64,000 nucleotides of DNA from Rosa chinensis (lineage: Eukaryota > Streptophyta > Magnoliopsida > Rosales > Rosaceae): the NCBI RefSeq assembly GCF_002994745.2, contig NC_037090.1, positions 27,200,501 to 27,264,500 of the forward strand. Reading direction: 5' to 3'. Shown piece by piece: positions 46,601-57,179 of the stretch. Within the stretch, counting starts at the first letter, position 1. Each line of letters starts with the position of its first letter. A program made the position numbers and the translations under genes. Below the pieces are notes generated by a model. The model did not search any database, was not told the DNA's origin, and saw nothing but the letters and a program-made list of their open reading frames with translations.

Positions 46601-48828
46601 GGGAATCCATCCCCTTCTTCCTCTCCATCTGAGTCAGCTTCTTTCCCAATGCATTCCTCATCAGAATCTATTGCTCCATACATTGGTTCATTGTCCTCAT
46701 CTTGCATACCTCCCTCATTATCCATATTTGCAGCATTGGACCCTCCACCAACTCCTCCAATCCACTCACCCATATCATTAAACTCTGTTTCCATGTCACC
46801 CATCCAATCATCATCTACACCATACTCATTATAGTCTTCATTGTCAAACTCAGGATCATAGTCTTCATCTTCTGAACTGTCCTCATATAGCAAACCTTCA
46901 GAATCATTGGAATCATAAGCACCACCATCCTCTTCATTAGGTACACTAGATCTGGAGCTCCTTGTTTCATAGGTGGACACATTAACATCCACAAGGTTGT
47001 CTAGGTCAGCAAACATGGTGGCATCAGGTCCTTCATCCACCATTTTTTTCTTACCTTTGTCTTTAGGATCAAGCACTCCCACTTGGCTAGCTTGAGTAGG
47101 CACAGTTGGATGCCATTCCAACTCCCTTATCACAATTCCAGAAGCCTTCTTTGCTGTCATACTCGGGACATCTTTCCTCGGTGAATCTGGAAGTTGCGTT
47201 ATCACTACCCCTGGCTTCCTCCTCGGTGAATCCGGTAATTCTTCGATAACAACACCACATGAACCAGCTTGACTATAAGCAAAATCATGGAACTCATCTT
47301 CTTCATACATAAACAGCTCATCATCCTCATCATCATCTATCTCTTCATAGTCCCTCTTAAGCTCCCAATGATCCAAGTATATAATAACAAGCCTAATTTG
47401 TGGAACACACAAGCACATTGTAATAGCATCAAGATCAGTGGAAAGCTTTGTTAAAGCTTCATCCTCAGTCCCAACCTTATACCAATAATCTATCCTCTTT
47501 CCACTATAGTCTTGGTTCAACCCCCTAACCATACCTTCAACTTCCACAAGTGACATCTTGTCCTTATCAACATAGTCATAATAGGACACCTTCCCACCTA
47601 TATATTGGTTCTCCTTAAAATAACCCCCATGGTACATCTTCACGGTAAAATAATCCGAGTGACCTGCATTTGAAAAAAAAATAAAAAAATCAAAGCTCTG
47701 TCAAAATAAAGATCCCAAAAGTAATGCACAGAGCAAAGTCTCATGAATGAAAAAGTCAAACACAAAGAACACCAAGACAAACCCTGAAGGACCACACCAG
47801 CAACATACCATAAAGGACTACAACAGCAACATTCTTTACAGCTAGGAGCCTAGGACCACCTCTTCTAACAACAAAGAATTTTACAACTAGGACCACGTCT
47901 TCTAAAAGCAACGTTCTTTACAATATAATAGGACTACAACAGCCCTTATGCAAGCAGCCGTATACTTTAATTCATACTAGGACCACCATTACAGTATTTA
48001 AAGACCTAACTCAGCACCCAACAACTTTCTGCATTATCTGCAATACTTTATTCATCACCATAAACACAAACAGACAATAAACCCCCATAAATTGCCCCGA
48101 CTTGCTGAGATTTCATGAATGATATCATATATTCTAACCCATTCCCTAAACCCGAAACCCCCAATCCGTCCTCTACCTATAAACCCCAAAATGGAATACA
48201 AATCCCTAAAACCAAAGCCCTACCCGAAACCCTAACACCCATAACAAAACCCAAATCGAAACAAAAAACAATCGTTTCAAATTAACTCACTGTAATTAGG
48301 AAGCTCCTCTCCTGCAATTTCCTCTCGCGGTGTCCATTCATCATCCGCCATTTTGCCCCGATGCTTCTAGGTATCGGGTTCTTTCCTTCCGTCCTCCGTA
48401 ACGGGTTCTGGGGTTTGTAACGGGTTCCGACCTCCGTAACGAGTTCTGGGTTTCAATCCCTCTTCTCTTCTCCCTAACGGGTTCAAGGAGTGTTCTTTGG
48501 TTTCGAGATTGGGTTTAGATCTAAAATGGGGTCGTGCTGTTGTTTAATATTTTTAGGTTTATTTGAGGGGGAACTGATCGAGGTTTTGGAACACTGAGAG
48601 GGAAAACAAGCTTAGGGTTAGGTTGGTAATTCAACCACTAAACCCTCAAAAAGTCATTCCATTTCAAACCCAACGGTCTGATTTAACGTCCAATTTGGAC
48701 GGAGCCAGAGGAATTGGACACGGGTGACTGGAATTGTTAATCTCAGGGGGTAAACTGATGAAATTGAGAGGACATGGACTAACATGAAAATACCCCCAAA
48801 CCTCAGGGGGGTAAACTGAATTTAATCC
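43651..48828. mobile_element. Autonomous-looking MULE, 5178 bp
   Basis: Ends start GGATTAAATTCAGTTTACCC. The two terminal repeats of about 155 bp are almost identical (one C-run length change and one substitution by my reading). The exact 9-bp duplication TTTATTTTT is at 43642-43650 and 48829-48837. It encodes a MURA-type transposase with no visible lesion in splice sites or frame. The foldback element at 9796-11274 has related ends and may be mobilised by it. Confidence 0.95.
44094..48351 (-). CDS. MuDR/MURA-type transposase
   Basis: Six exons: 48351-48291, 47663-46254, 46166-45459, 45353-44560, 44480-44403, 44315-44094. All borders are GT-AG and frames join, giving about 1090 residues. Order: N-terminus MADDEWTPREEIAGEELPNY with FTVKMYHGGYF, an acidic region, a MuDR-type DNA-binding domain (around ICKAENCPFELYASR), a MULE catalytic domain with aspartates in GLDGCH (about 588) and FISDKQKG (about 653) and a candidate glutamate in NNLSESFN, then a SWIM zinc finger CACRRWDLTGIPCKH (CxCx9CxH, about 846-860). 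A basic GRP-rich tail ends IKEKEGKK. A CCHC knuckle near 950-963 has tyrosine in place of the second cysteine. It would cut and rejoin element ends in the nucleus. Confidence 0.93.
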
Positions 48829-49238
48829 TTTATTTTTTCTCTGTTTTATTTCTTTTTTTCATTTCACCTCTTGAAGGTATGTGGATTGGAACCATCTTGA
48901 TGAGGAGATGAACAGAAGGAGGCGAAAGAGCCAGAAGAAAAAGAGGTAAAAAGAAAAAAAAATAAAAAAAGAGAGGAAGAGAAATATATATATTTTTAAA
49001 GTAAATGAGGGTATAATAGACTTTTTTGGGAAAGATAACGGAGTTTTTGACGGATGCTTGACGGTAGGGACCAATTGGGAGGAAATTGGGAGTTCAGGGA
49101 CTTTTTAGGTGAAATTCAGAGGTCAGGGACTGAAACGATGAAACCCTATAAGTATAGGGAGTAAGCAGTATTTAATCCTTTTTAGAATTTAGTTTGTTGA
49201 CACCTTTTTATTTTTCTTTAAATAACTAATGAGGGGAT

Positions 49239-50054
49239 ATTATGCAATAGGGTCTTTCTAAATGTACCCAGCAAATATCTATGTAGACCCAGCACGTTTT
49301 TTACACCTAGCAAAATAATAGAATTTCTAATTGCACCTAGCATCTTTTCCAATAATACCCTTTCTAATTGCACCCAACAAAACTCACACCCAGCAAAACC
49401 CACATCTCCATTTGGAGTAGAAAATCGAAACCCTCTGTTGGTATACAATAGTACATGAATGTATATAATAACTATAGTAATAACAATAATAATACCTAAA
49501 GCTACAAATGGTGGGATATAAGAAGCATAAATCTGATTGAATCTGATGCCTTCATTATATGGTGCTCGTGCTGGTGCTCAAATACTTCTTAAATAAGAAA
49601 TCTGGAGAGATCCACTGTATGGCCAACTTTCCAACTTTTTTTTTGGCTTCTGAATATGATTAGACATAATTATTGATTTTGTAGTACGGTCAGAGGTCCT
49701 TAACACCATGATTGCCCCACTCAAAGACAAGGAAAATTTGTTCTCAACCTTCTCATTTTCAGTCAGAAGTAGATGATGGTATACTAGAGGATGGGGTGGG
49801 GAAAACAAGCTTCTAAATCATTTGTAGATGTAGATGAGCCTCTAAGTGGTCCATTTCCTGGAGGTCCTCATGATCTATCCGCATTGAAGAGCTTTAAAAG
49901 AACTGCTGGGTACAAAAGAGCTTTTTGGTTTCTTTTGTTATTATCTTTATTTACCATGACTATTACTGTAATTTCATACGAGAATATAACTGTATTTTCA
50001 TGCAAAATTAATTTGTTGGGTACATTTAGAAATACCCAACTTCTATGCAATATT
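49239..50054. mobile_element. TIR element with a captured plant-mobile-domain scrap
   Basis: Ends share the inverted sequence TTTCTAAATGTACCCA(G/A)CAAAT: left near 49254-49276, right near 50015-50037, with TATGCAATAG-like outer parts. The borders and target duplication were not resolved. It encloses the coding scrap at 49824-49907. Confidence 0.45.
49824..49907 (+). pseudogene. MAIN-like/plant mobile domain fragment
   Basis: The open frame reads VDVDEPLSGPFPGGPHDLS then ALKSFKR, which resembles the start of the plant mobile domain of MAIN-like proteins (FPGGPxDxSxLxxFxxH). Only about 28 residues remain. Such domains often travel with transposons. Confidence 0.4.
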
Positions 50055-51389
50055 GATTTCTCTGAAGCAGTCTGAGAGGAGTTTCAATGTTATGTAGATA
50101 GGTATTTCTTACTGGTCTAGTATTTTGTGATAAGTTTACACGGGAAGGTTTGGCCGACAAATGTCACTTTCGCCTCTGTAATCGAGGTTAAGCTTGATTA
50201 AAGATAAGCAAATTATTTTTCTAGAAAATGGAGTGTGTCTGTATATCGTGCCACGGTGATGCGAGCTGGTTTGGCGAGGAGTTGATGCCGCACGAGCACT
50301 TGGACTTGGCCGGTCACATATTGACAGTGTTAAATCAGGGGATAAGAAAGGAAGAGGGATTGACGTGTTCTTTCATTTCTTTTGATGCTTGGTCTTGGTT
50401 CCAGGTTGGCCTTAATTAGGAGAAGAGCCATCTACTATCTATTCTCTCATTTCTTTAATTCTCTTTGTAATATATAGTCCCAAACTCCCAATACTGATTT
50501 GAATCTGAATAGATTTTCTCTCTATTTGATTTGAAGATACAAATGAATTCATATAGCTCCTCCCACAAGCAGAAGGGCACAAGACTATTGATAACAAAAC
50601 AGAATCGTCATTGACTTACAATACACAACAAGGCAGATATGTTAACAAATTGTATTAATTAGTGGCTTGTTTACTTGGTTTACATGTTGCTGGTGCAGAT
50701 CATCATCAATATAATACATATCCTTTTCAGTTCAGATCTCATCCTTATGTTGATTGATATTCTATTAGCTCAAAATAAGCAAATCATAATTTTTTTTTCA
50801 TCTCATTTCCTATTTTAAATGCAATGCTATCTATAAATTCACAGATTTGGTGAAAACTGAAAAGTCAAATACTTTTAGCATTACAAACTAAATTGATTCT
50901 CATCTTTTTCTTTTTCTAGATCACCTTACCTAATTGGTGAAACCCAAGATTTCTAAAATGGCTTAAACACCCACAGATATGCCATCCACTACTTACCCTC
51001 GTTAGTTTTCACATCAATGAGCTCTATAAACCCAGTAGCTTGAATTGGATGAACATGGTGGTAAGGACATCAATTTTTATGAAATTAACAATACAAATAT
51101 CAGATTCTCTATGTACCGTTTCAACTTTCAAGTTAAAACTTCGATATACAAAAATATACATGAGTAAAAATGTAACCATAAATATAATTGTTCTCGTTTA
51201 ATTTAATTTACGGAGCCTTGCAATTATTATATCACAGTACTCATTACCTAATTCAACAATATACATTAAATTTGGTGCCAAATTATCTGGTCCTCCCAAA
51301 AAACTAACAAAGCTTTACACTTGGAGCTTTATACACAATCAACGAATCACCCTTTTTCAGATTGTGTTGCCCAAACGAATCACCCTTTT
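50055..51389. other. Intergenic DNA
   Basis: No recognised gene. A 63-residue open frame at 50228-50419 (MECVCISCHGDASWFGEELM) is unassigned; with no homology seen it is not called a gene. Confidence 0.4.
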
Positions 51390-51425
51390 TCATGACTAAC
51401 CACGTTTGGGTAACACAAGGGGGAG

Positions 51426-51639
51426 TGTTTAAGTAAATCCAGATTGTGTCTGGCCTAAACTCTAGGTTTCTTGCTTTAGTAGAGATAATCTCGGAGAATC
51501 TTAGTAGGTATCCAATCAATGTACGATTACGTTTCCATGTACAACTCTATCTCTATGCTTGTAATCCTCTATATAAAGAGGCTCATATTATCAATGAAAG
51601 CACAACAAATTCTTTCTCAAATATCAATTTCCTAAAATA
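51426..51639 (+). repeat. Lone copia LTR with a scrap of internal sequence
   Basis: From TGTTTAAGTAAATCC to CCTAAAATA, same layout as the other copia LTRs. About 35 bp of the region before a 3' LTR (GTTTGGGTAACACAAGGGGGAG) remains at 51391-51425. A 14-bp repeat GAATCACCCTTTTT occurs twice just upstream (51344 and 51376). Confidence 0.75.
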
Positions 51640-51954
51640 GCTCTTACATTATTTCAAGAATTCAATGGTTAATTTTCAGTCAATCTTAATTAAGCCAATT
51701 CTATAGGAATGATTAAATTTTTGAATGACCCAAAATGCCCTTAAACAAAAATTAATTAAATAAACTATTGATAGGTGAGGAAACAATAGTAATTCAATAA
51801 TTTAGATTAAATGATAATAAAGGTAAATGTATTATCTCCATAAAAAAGGAACAAGTTTCCCGCATAAATAGGAAATGTCCTTAACAAACTGTTTAAAACA
51901 ATTTTTTTTTTCTTAGAGAACAAAAAAAATGTCAATTGACATGTGTGAAGTATA

Positions 51955-52288
51955 TGTTAAGGAACTAGTATAAGATGGAATGTAAATCCACCAATTTTTA
52001 TGCAATGGACCGCAGCTTTTATATCCAACACCTGGGCAATGCATCTTAGTTATTTAACCAAACAAATGTGGTTCAAACAAAGATAATATATTACAATCAC
52101 CATATTACATAAAATTTGCACATGTTAAGGAACTAGTATAAGAAGGAATGTTAATCCACCAATTTTTATGGAATGGACCGCAGCTTTTATATCCAACACC
52201 TAGGCAATGCATCTTAGCTATTTAACCAAACAAATGTGATTCAAACAAAGATAATATAGTACAATCACCATATTACATAATAGACTAA
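51955..52288. repeat. 168-bp tandem duplication
   Basis: Two adjacent copies starting ATGTTAAGGAACTAGTATAAG (at 51955 and 52123) differ by a few bases. They lie about 200-530 bp beyond the stop codon of the LRR receptor-like protein. Confidence 0.9.
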
Positions 52289-52489
52289 GACAACGATATG
52301 CTCGCACTCCACAATATTTATAGTACTAGGTAAAAAAAAAAAATTCAAAAATAGAAAACAAAAACAAAAGCACGCACCACCAACAACAACCACGACTAGA
52401 CCATGATTGAATTAAAATGTGAAGATAGAAGCCAAAAGACGCCCGAGTAAGGCTCAGACATTATAGAGTCCAACAACATTTGAACCAAT

Positions 52490-55400
52490 TCAACGCCTTA
52501 CGTTTACGTAGACGTGTCTTCTATGATTACCAAATCTCTGCTCCAACTGAGGGAATATCTTGAACAGAATACTACGCATAGTTCTGTAATACCATTTCCT
52601 CCAACTTTTGCAAAACAAAAGTGACCCGATGACAATTCCAAACCCACATGTAAATCCAATTTCAACACAGATAACATCCCAATCAATCTCATCTCCAGAA
52701 TTGGGATGACTTGAGCTTCCATTTGAAATTGGTGGTGGCAATACTGCATCCACTGTCAAAGGAGGCCCCCATAATCCTTTGTTACCTTCGAAGGAGGTAT
52801 TTGGAAATGTTGAAATTTGAGTGCTGGTTGGGATCTTCCCGACCAGTTCATTATTTGAGAGATCCAAGAATGCAAGGAAAGTTAGATTTGCAAACTGTGG
52901 GGGAATTTGGCCGCTTAAGTGGTTCTTTGAGAGATCTAAGGACTCCAGCTGTCGCATCTTACCAAATGATGATGGGATTTTTCCGGTGAAAGTATTACCG
53001 GATAAATTGAGGACATATAGTGATTTCAACTCTCCGATTTCCTCAGGTATTGATCCGTTGAATTTGTTGGAGGAGTAGTCAATCAAGGTGAATATAGTTA
53101 GAATCCTAACCACATCCAACTCTAAACCTTTGATGGTAGTCGTAATTGCATCTCTATAATAAATGATAAAATACGAACCACCACCTCTACTATGCGTTTT
53201 CATATTCCTACTCGTCGGATAATAAGAATATTCAACGTTAGTTCTAGAATCATCGTCATTAGACACCATAGCATGCCATGACAGAGACATTCTTCCTGGC
53301 ATATCACCACTGAAGTTGTTATGAGCTAAATCTATTATTTGAAGCACAGGCCAGGTGTCATTGGTCTTGGGACATCCAATGCTTCCATAAAACTTGTTGG
53401 ACTGGAGAACAAGGACACGCAAGGTGGATATGCTCATTAAAACGCATGGAAAAGTATCAGTTATGTTATTATTTCCAATGTCTAAAACCTTTAACCTTGA
53501 GCAGTTGACAAGAGATTTCGGAAATCGACCTTGTATCTGATTGTTGCTGAGGTCGAGAGTTTGTAGCCGAGAACCGTTGAGAAAATTATCCGGAATTGTG
53601 CCACTCAAGTTGTTTCTCCCCAAATCAATGACTGAAAGCGAAAATAATTGAGTCAAGCATTGGGGAATGTTTCCACTCAAGGTATTATTGGACAGATCAA
53701 GAACCTCAACCCTTAGATTGCATATTGATTTTGGAATGGCCCCGTGAAAGTTATTGCTTGAAAGAGAAAGGTAAAACCCATTAGCCAATAAGTCATCAAA
53801 GTCAATCATGAAGTCACCAATGTCAGTCGGTATACTAGAGCTAAAATTATTTCTTGAATAATCTAGATAACTACTAGTTAAGAACAAGGGGAAATGTCCC
53901 TGAAGTTGGTTTGAATGAAGATCAACCGATGACAGAACATAGGTAGAATTAACTAGAGGAGCTTCTAAACTTTCCAAGGAGTTACAAGAAAGATTTAGTT
54001 TTTGAAGAGAATCCAAAATCCAAATCCAATTGGGTATCTGTCCTTGAATCTGGTTGTCTGAGAGGTCCAAGTCGGTTAAATGGGATTGATTTCTCAAGAA
54101 GTCTGGGAATGTTGTCAACTTGTTAGAAGCTAATCCCAAATAATCAAGCTGAAGGAAGGAATATGAGGAATGGATATCTTGAAGCTTGTTGGAACGAAGG
54201 TCCAGAGAAGATAAAGCAGAAGTGGAATTTGGAAGAGGAGCTTCAAGACTTGCCAAGGAGTTGCCAGAAAGATCAAGGGAGAGAGGAGATTTGAGACTCA
54301 ATATCCAATTAGGTATCTCGCCTTGAATCTGATTGTTTGAAAGGTCCAAGAAGTAGAATAATATGGACTGATTTCTCAAGAAAGGGAAGCCATTGAAGTT
54401 GTTTGAAGAAAGTTGGAGAGACGTAAGCCCTTGAAGATTGAAGATAGATGTTGGTATTTGTCCTTCCAAATTGTTGTTTTCCAAATCAAGGGTGTCAAGC
54501 AAGTGTGAAGAGGTATTGGAAAATTCAGGGACTTGACCCGAGAACCGATTGTGGGATAGTGTTAATCTTTCCAGTTTGGGAAGAGAAACAACAGATGAAG
54601 GAATAGTCCCATAGAGTTGATTATTGCTCAAATCGAGGGTTTCTAGATTAACAAGGGTTTCCCAGTGAATAGAACTAATGGGACTATTAAATATGTTCCC
54701 TGACATGTCCAGGTAAGCCAATTGTGTGAGGTTTTCAATCGACTTGGGAACTGATCCAGTGAAATTGCATTTTGAAATATCTATGCTTGACAACATTTTA
54801 AGATTTCCAATAGAGTTGGGTAGGTCACCTGAAAAACTTACCCCATCTACAATTAAGGATCGAAGAGACCCATTGTTTGGAAATTCTGGAAATGAACCAT
54901 TAAGATCAAAATTTTCAAAAAGGTGAATGGTTTGCAGGGAAGGTATCTGAAAGATCTCTTTAGGGAATGTTCCGAGCAAGTTAGAATTATAAAGACTCAA
55001 GTAAGTCAAGTTTGAAAAATTGGCAAAGACTCTTGGAACCGGAGCATAGAAGGAGTTGGATGACAAGTCAATCTCATACAGAGATTGAAGCTTTGCAAGG
55101 GACTCACAAATAGGGCCTGAAAGATCACCTTCAGAAAAGCTCAACACCCTCAGCTTCGGAAGTGAAGATGATATGGCTTCGCACCAGTCACTCCCCAGTC
55201 CTCGCATCCATACTAAATCAAGATATAACTCTGTAAGCTCTGTGAGATTTTGAATTAGCATGCTTAAATTTGGGTTCTCAACTTCTAAAGAGTGGTAGCC
55301 ATTTCTAGAGAGATCAAGAGTTATCAGCCTAGTTAAGCGTGAAATCTCAATGGGAATAACCCCAGAAAAAGAAGCATCACGTAAATTCAGATACCTCAAC

Positions 55401-55780
55401 TCTGTAAGCTTTCCGATTGCAGGTGGAATTGAGGAGCTTCTGAAGTCATTATCAGCCAAATTGAGGCTCTGAAGATGTTGAAGTTGAAAGAGACTGCTTG
55501 AATTGTCAATGTAGCATGAGATAGACTCGTTGCTGATATCAAGACCAACAACACTCCCATTAGTGCTGCAAGTTACACCGAGCCAAGAACAGCATTCGGT
55601 ACTCGAATTCCATGTGATAAGCTTGGAGGATTTGGAGGAATCAAATAGTACAAGACTTTGTTTGAAATGGAGCAATGATTGTCTATGGGCTTCAATACAG
55701 TTGCTGTGAACTGTGGGGATGAGTTTAGTAACAGTGGTAGTGAATAAGAAAAGGAAGAAATAGAGGAACAAAGTTGGCAT
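52490..55780 (-). CDS. LRR receptor-like protein, Ve/Cf type
   Basis: A single intronless frame of 1096 residues, typical in size and layout. Order: signal peptide (1 to about 26), cap with paired cysteines (C28, ECCSWLGVTC 62-71), a long array of plant LRRs (repeats of LDLSxNxLxGxIP), an island near 830-880 (around SYYPTSRNMKTHS), further LRRs from NKFNGSIPEEIGEL, an acidic stretch, one transmembrane helix (about 1037-1060, GFTCGFGIVIGSLLF) and a short basic cytoplasmic tail without kinase. This family recognises pathogen or damage signals at the plasma membrane through SOBIR1/BAK1 partners. Two similar central blocks (LDLSNNQIQGEIPNWI, LDLSDNQIQGQIPNWI) suggest internal LRR duplication. Start chosen at MPTLFLYFF because it gives the signal peptide. 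Intact. Confidence 0.95.
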   Translation of the reverse strand: MPTLFLYFFLFLFTTTVTKLIPTVHSNCIEAHRQSLLHFKQSLVLFDSSKSSKLITWNSSTECCSWLGVTCSTNGSVVGLDISNESISCYIDNSSSLFQLQHLQSLNLADNDFRSSSIPPAIGKLTELRYLNLRDASFSGVIPIEISRLTRLITLDLSRNGYHSLEVENPNLSMLIQNLTELTELYLDLVWMRGLGSDWCEAISSSLPKLRVLSFSEGDLSGPICESLAKLQSLYEIDLSSNSFYAPVPRVFANFSNLTYLSLYNSNLLGTFPKEIFQIPSLQTIHLFENFDLNGSFPEFPNNGSLRSLIVDGVSFSGDLPNSIGNLKMLSSIDISKCNFTGSVPKSIENLTQLAYLDMSGNIFNSPISSIHWETLVNLETLDLSNNQLYGTIPSSVVSLPKLERLTLSHNRFSGQVPEFSNTSSHLLDTLDLENNNLEGQIPTSIFNLQGLTSLQLSSNNFNGFPFLRNQSILFYFLDLSNNQIQGEIPNWILSLKSPLSLDLSGNSLASLEAPLPNSTSALSSLDLRSNKLQDIHSSYSFLQLDYLGLASNKLTTFPDFLRNQSHLTDLDLSDNQIQGQIPNWIWILDSLQKLNLSCNSLESLEAPLVNSTYVLSSVDLHSNQLQGHFPLFLTSSYLDYSRNNFSSSIPTDIGDFMIDFDDLLANGFYLSLSSNNFHGAIPKSICNLRVEVLDLSNNTLSGNIPQCLTQLFSLSVIDLGRNNLSGTIPDNFLNGSRLQTLDLSNNQIQGRFPKSLVNCSRLKVLDIGNNNITDTFPCVLMSISTLRVLVLQSNKFYGSIGCPKTNDTWPVLQIIDLAHNNFSGDMPGRMSLSWHAMVSNDDDSRTNVEYSYYPTSRNMKTHSRGGGSYFIIYYRDAITTTIKGLELDVVRILTIFTLIDYSSNKFNGSIPEEIGELKSLYVLNLSGNTFTGKIPSSFGKMRQLESLDLSKNHLSGQIPPQFANLTFLAFLDLSNNELVGKIPTSTQISTFPNTSFEGNKGLWGPPLTVDAVLPPPISNGSSSHPNSGDEIDWDVICVEIGFTCGFGIVIGSLLFCKSWRKWYYRTMRSILFKIFPQLEQRFGNHRRHVYVNVRR

Positions 55781-57179
55781 GTTTTAAGCAAAATTTTAGA
55801 CGCAGGCACAAATGTACTGTGGGAAAGTGATAATTGGGAACTGGTAATGGTTGTGGACTGGTGGTTGCTTTATAAGGTCATGAAATTGGAAAATGAGTCC
55901 ATAATCTCTGTGACCAGCTTGACTTTCAAGTCCTCTCCTTTCTATCCATTGGCAACTTCCAAGAAAAATGAAACGGTAGGAAAGTGGAACTATTGTTGTT
56001 CCGTGACTATAACTTTCAAGTCGTCTCTTTAAAATTGACGACAAGAAAACACGTCCTATATATTGCTTTCAAAAAGATATGGAACGGACCGCAATGACTT
56101 TTAAAAGCTGGAATTGGAAAGATAGAGATCTATACTAATTGGCTTGACTTCAAGTCTCTTGCTTTCTATTCATACTGATGGATCTATTATTTTACCCTAT
56201 ACTTTTGGAATGGAAGATGATTGGAAGGTGATATGACAAGGTAACAGTGTTGTTTTTGAGGAAAAGAAAAAGAAAAAGTGTTCTTGTGATCACACGACAA
56301 AGTCTAGTAACAGTGTTGTTTTTGAGGAAAAAAAGAAAAGAAAAAGTGTTCTCGTGATCACACGATGAAGTGTATATATGAGTGCTGAACTTTAATTGCT
56401 TAATTCATATCGATAACTTTAATTTGCTTTAACACAATAGAGTAGGTCAATAGAAAACTTTTGTATTTAAATACTGTTTCTTTAATTTGGTTGATTTCTT
56501 GTTGGCTTGACTGGACTTGGAAGTTTCTTCACTGGAATGCATTGCACATTTGCACATAGGAAAGTGAGGATTGCTTTGTTTTGTTCACTAATAACAAAAT
56601 TTATTAGTGAAGTGAGGCGGCCGCCTTAGACCACAGTCCTCCTTAGGTCTTTGAGGAGGACCTAATGTTTCTCTGTATATAATTGACCTAAGGAGGACCT
56701 AATGTTTCTCTGTATATAATTTTATTTATTTATTGAATTCACAATTTTTGTGAAATTTAGTATTATGTTGCATTCCACGTTAGCTAGCCGTACAACCACA
56801 CTTTTCTTTTCCCAGCAGCTAAGGTACTCACACATGGGTGTTTCACCCCCATTCACTACTGGATTTTTTCTTTGCTATTGGCTTCTGTCCCATTTCAGTG
56901 GCTTTGTTCCCTTCCCGGTTTGAGTCTCTCTGGTGGAGAAGAGAGAGTCAATGTGTAGTATTGGTTCATTTCTCTCATTCCCTTTAACTTTGGTTTTGAC
57001 TGGATCTGCCTTTTAGGATTGTTCTGGAAACGGTTATTCGGTACTCATCACCTCGATTTAGCACTTCTCGCATCCTCTTGGCTTTTGGAAGCGGCGGTGG
57101 CGGCGACTGCAGCGGTTGTTCGGAAGAGTGTGGGTGGCGGCGGCTGTGTTAGTATTGTAGGAGTTGATGTTTTATTTAA
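55781..57179. other. Upstream region of the LRR receptor-like protein
   Basis: Holds the presumed promoter (55781-56100), a 66-bp tandem duplication, and a short direct repeat GACCTAATGTTTCTCTGTAT (about 56665 and 56695). The part 56830-57179 together with 58328-58500, which ends in poly-A, could be a retroposon interrupted by the MULE; this is weak. Confidence 0.4.
56242..56372. repeat. 66-bp tandem duplication
   Basis: Two copies beginning TAACAGTGTTGTTTTTGAGG and including GTGATCACACGA, at 56242 and 56308. Confidence 0.85.

Larger units (their letters stand above)
43459..49178. mobile_element. GGATTAAAT-type Mutator-like MITE holding a complete MULE
   Basis: Outer ends GGATTAAATATTGTTTACTC and its complement form repeats of about 180 bp, flanked by the exact 9-bp duplication TTTTTAGAA (43450-43458 and 49179-49187). 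Removing the inner MULE and one target copy leaves about 530 bp, a MITE-sized element without coding capacity. Confidence 0.92.

Noticed and set aside
46571..46834. 87-residue plus-strand frame
   Set aside because: Antisense shadow of the acidic region of the MULE transposase.
54726..54926. 66-residue plus-strand frame
   Set aside because: Antisense to the LRR array of the receptor-like protein.
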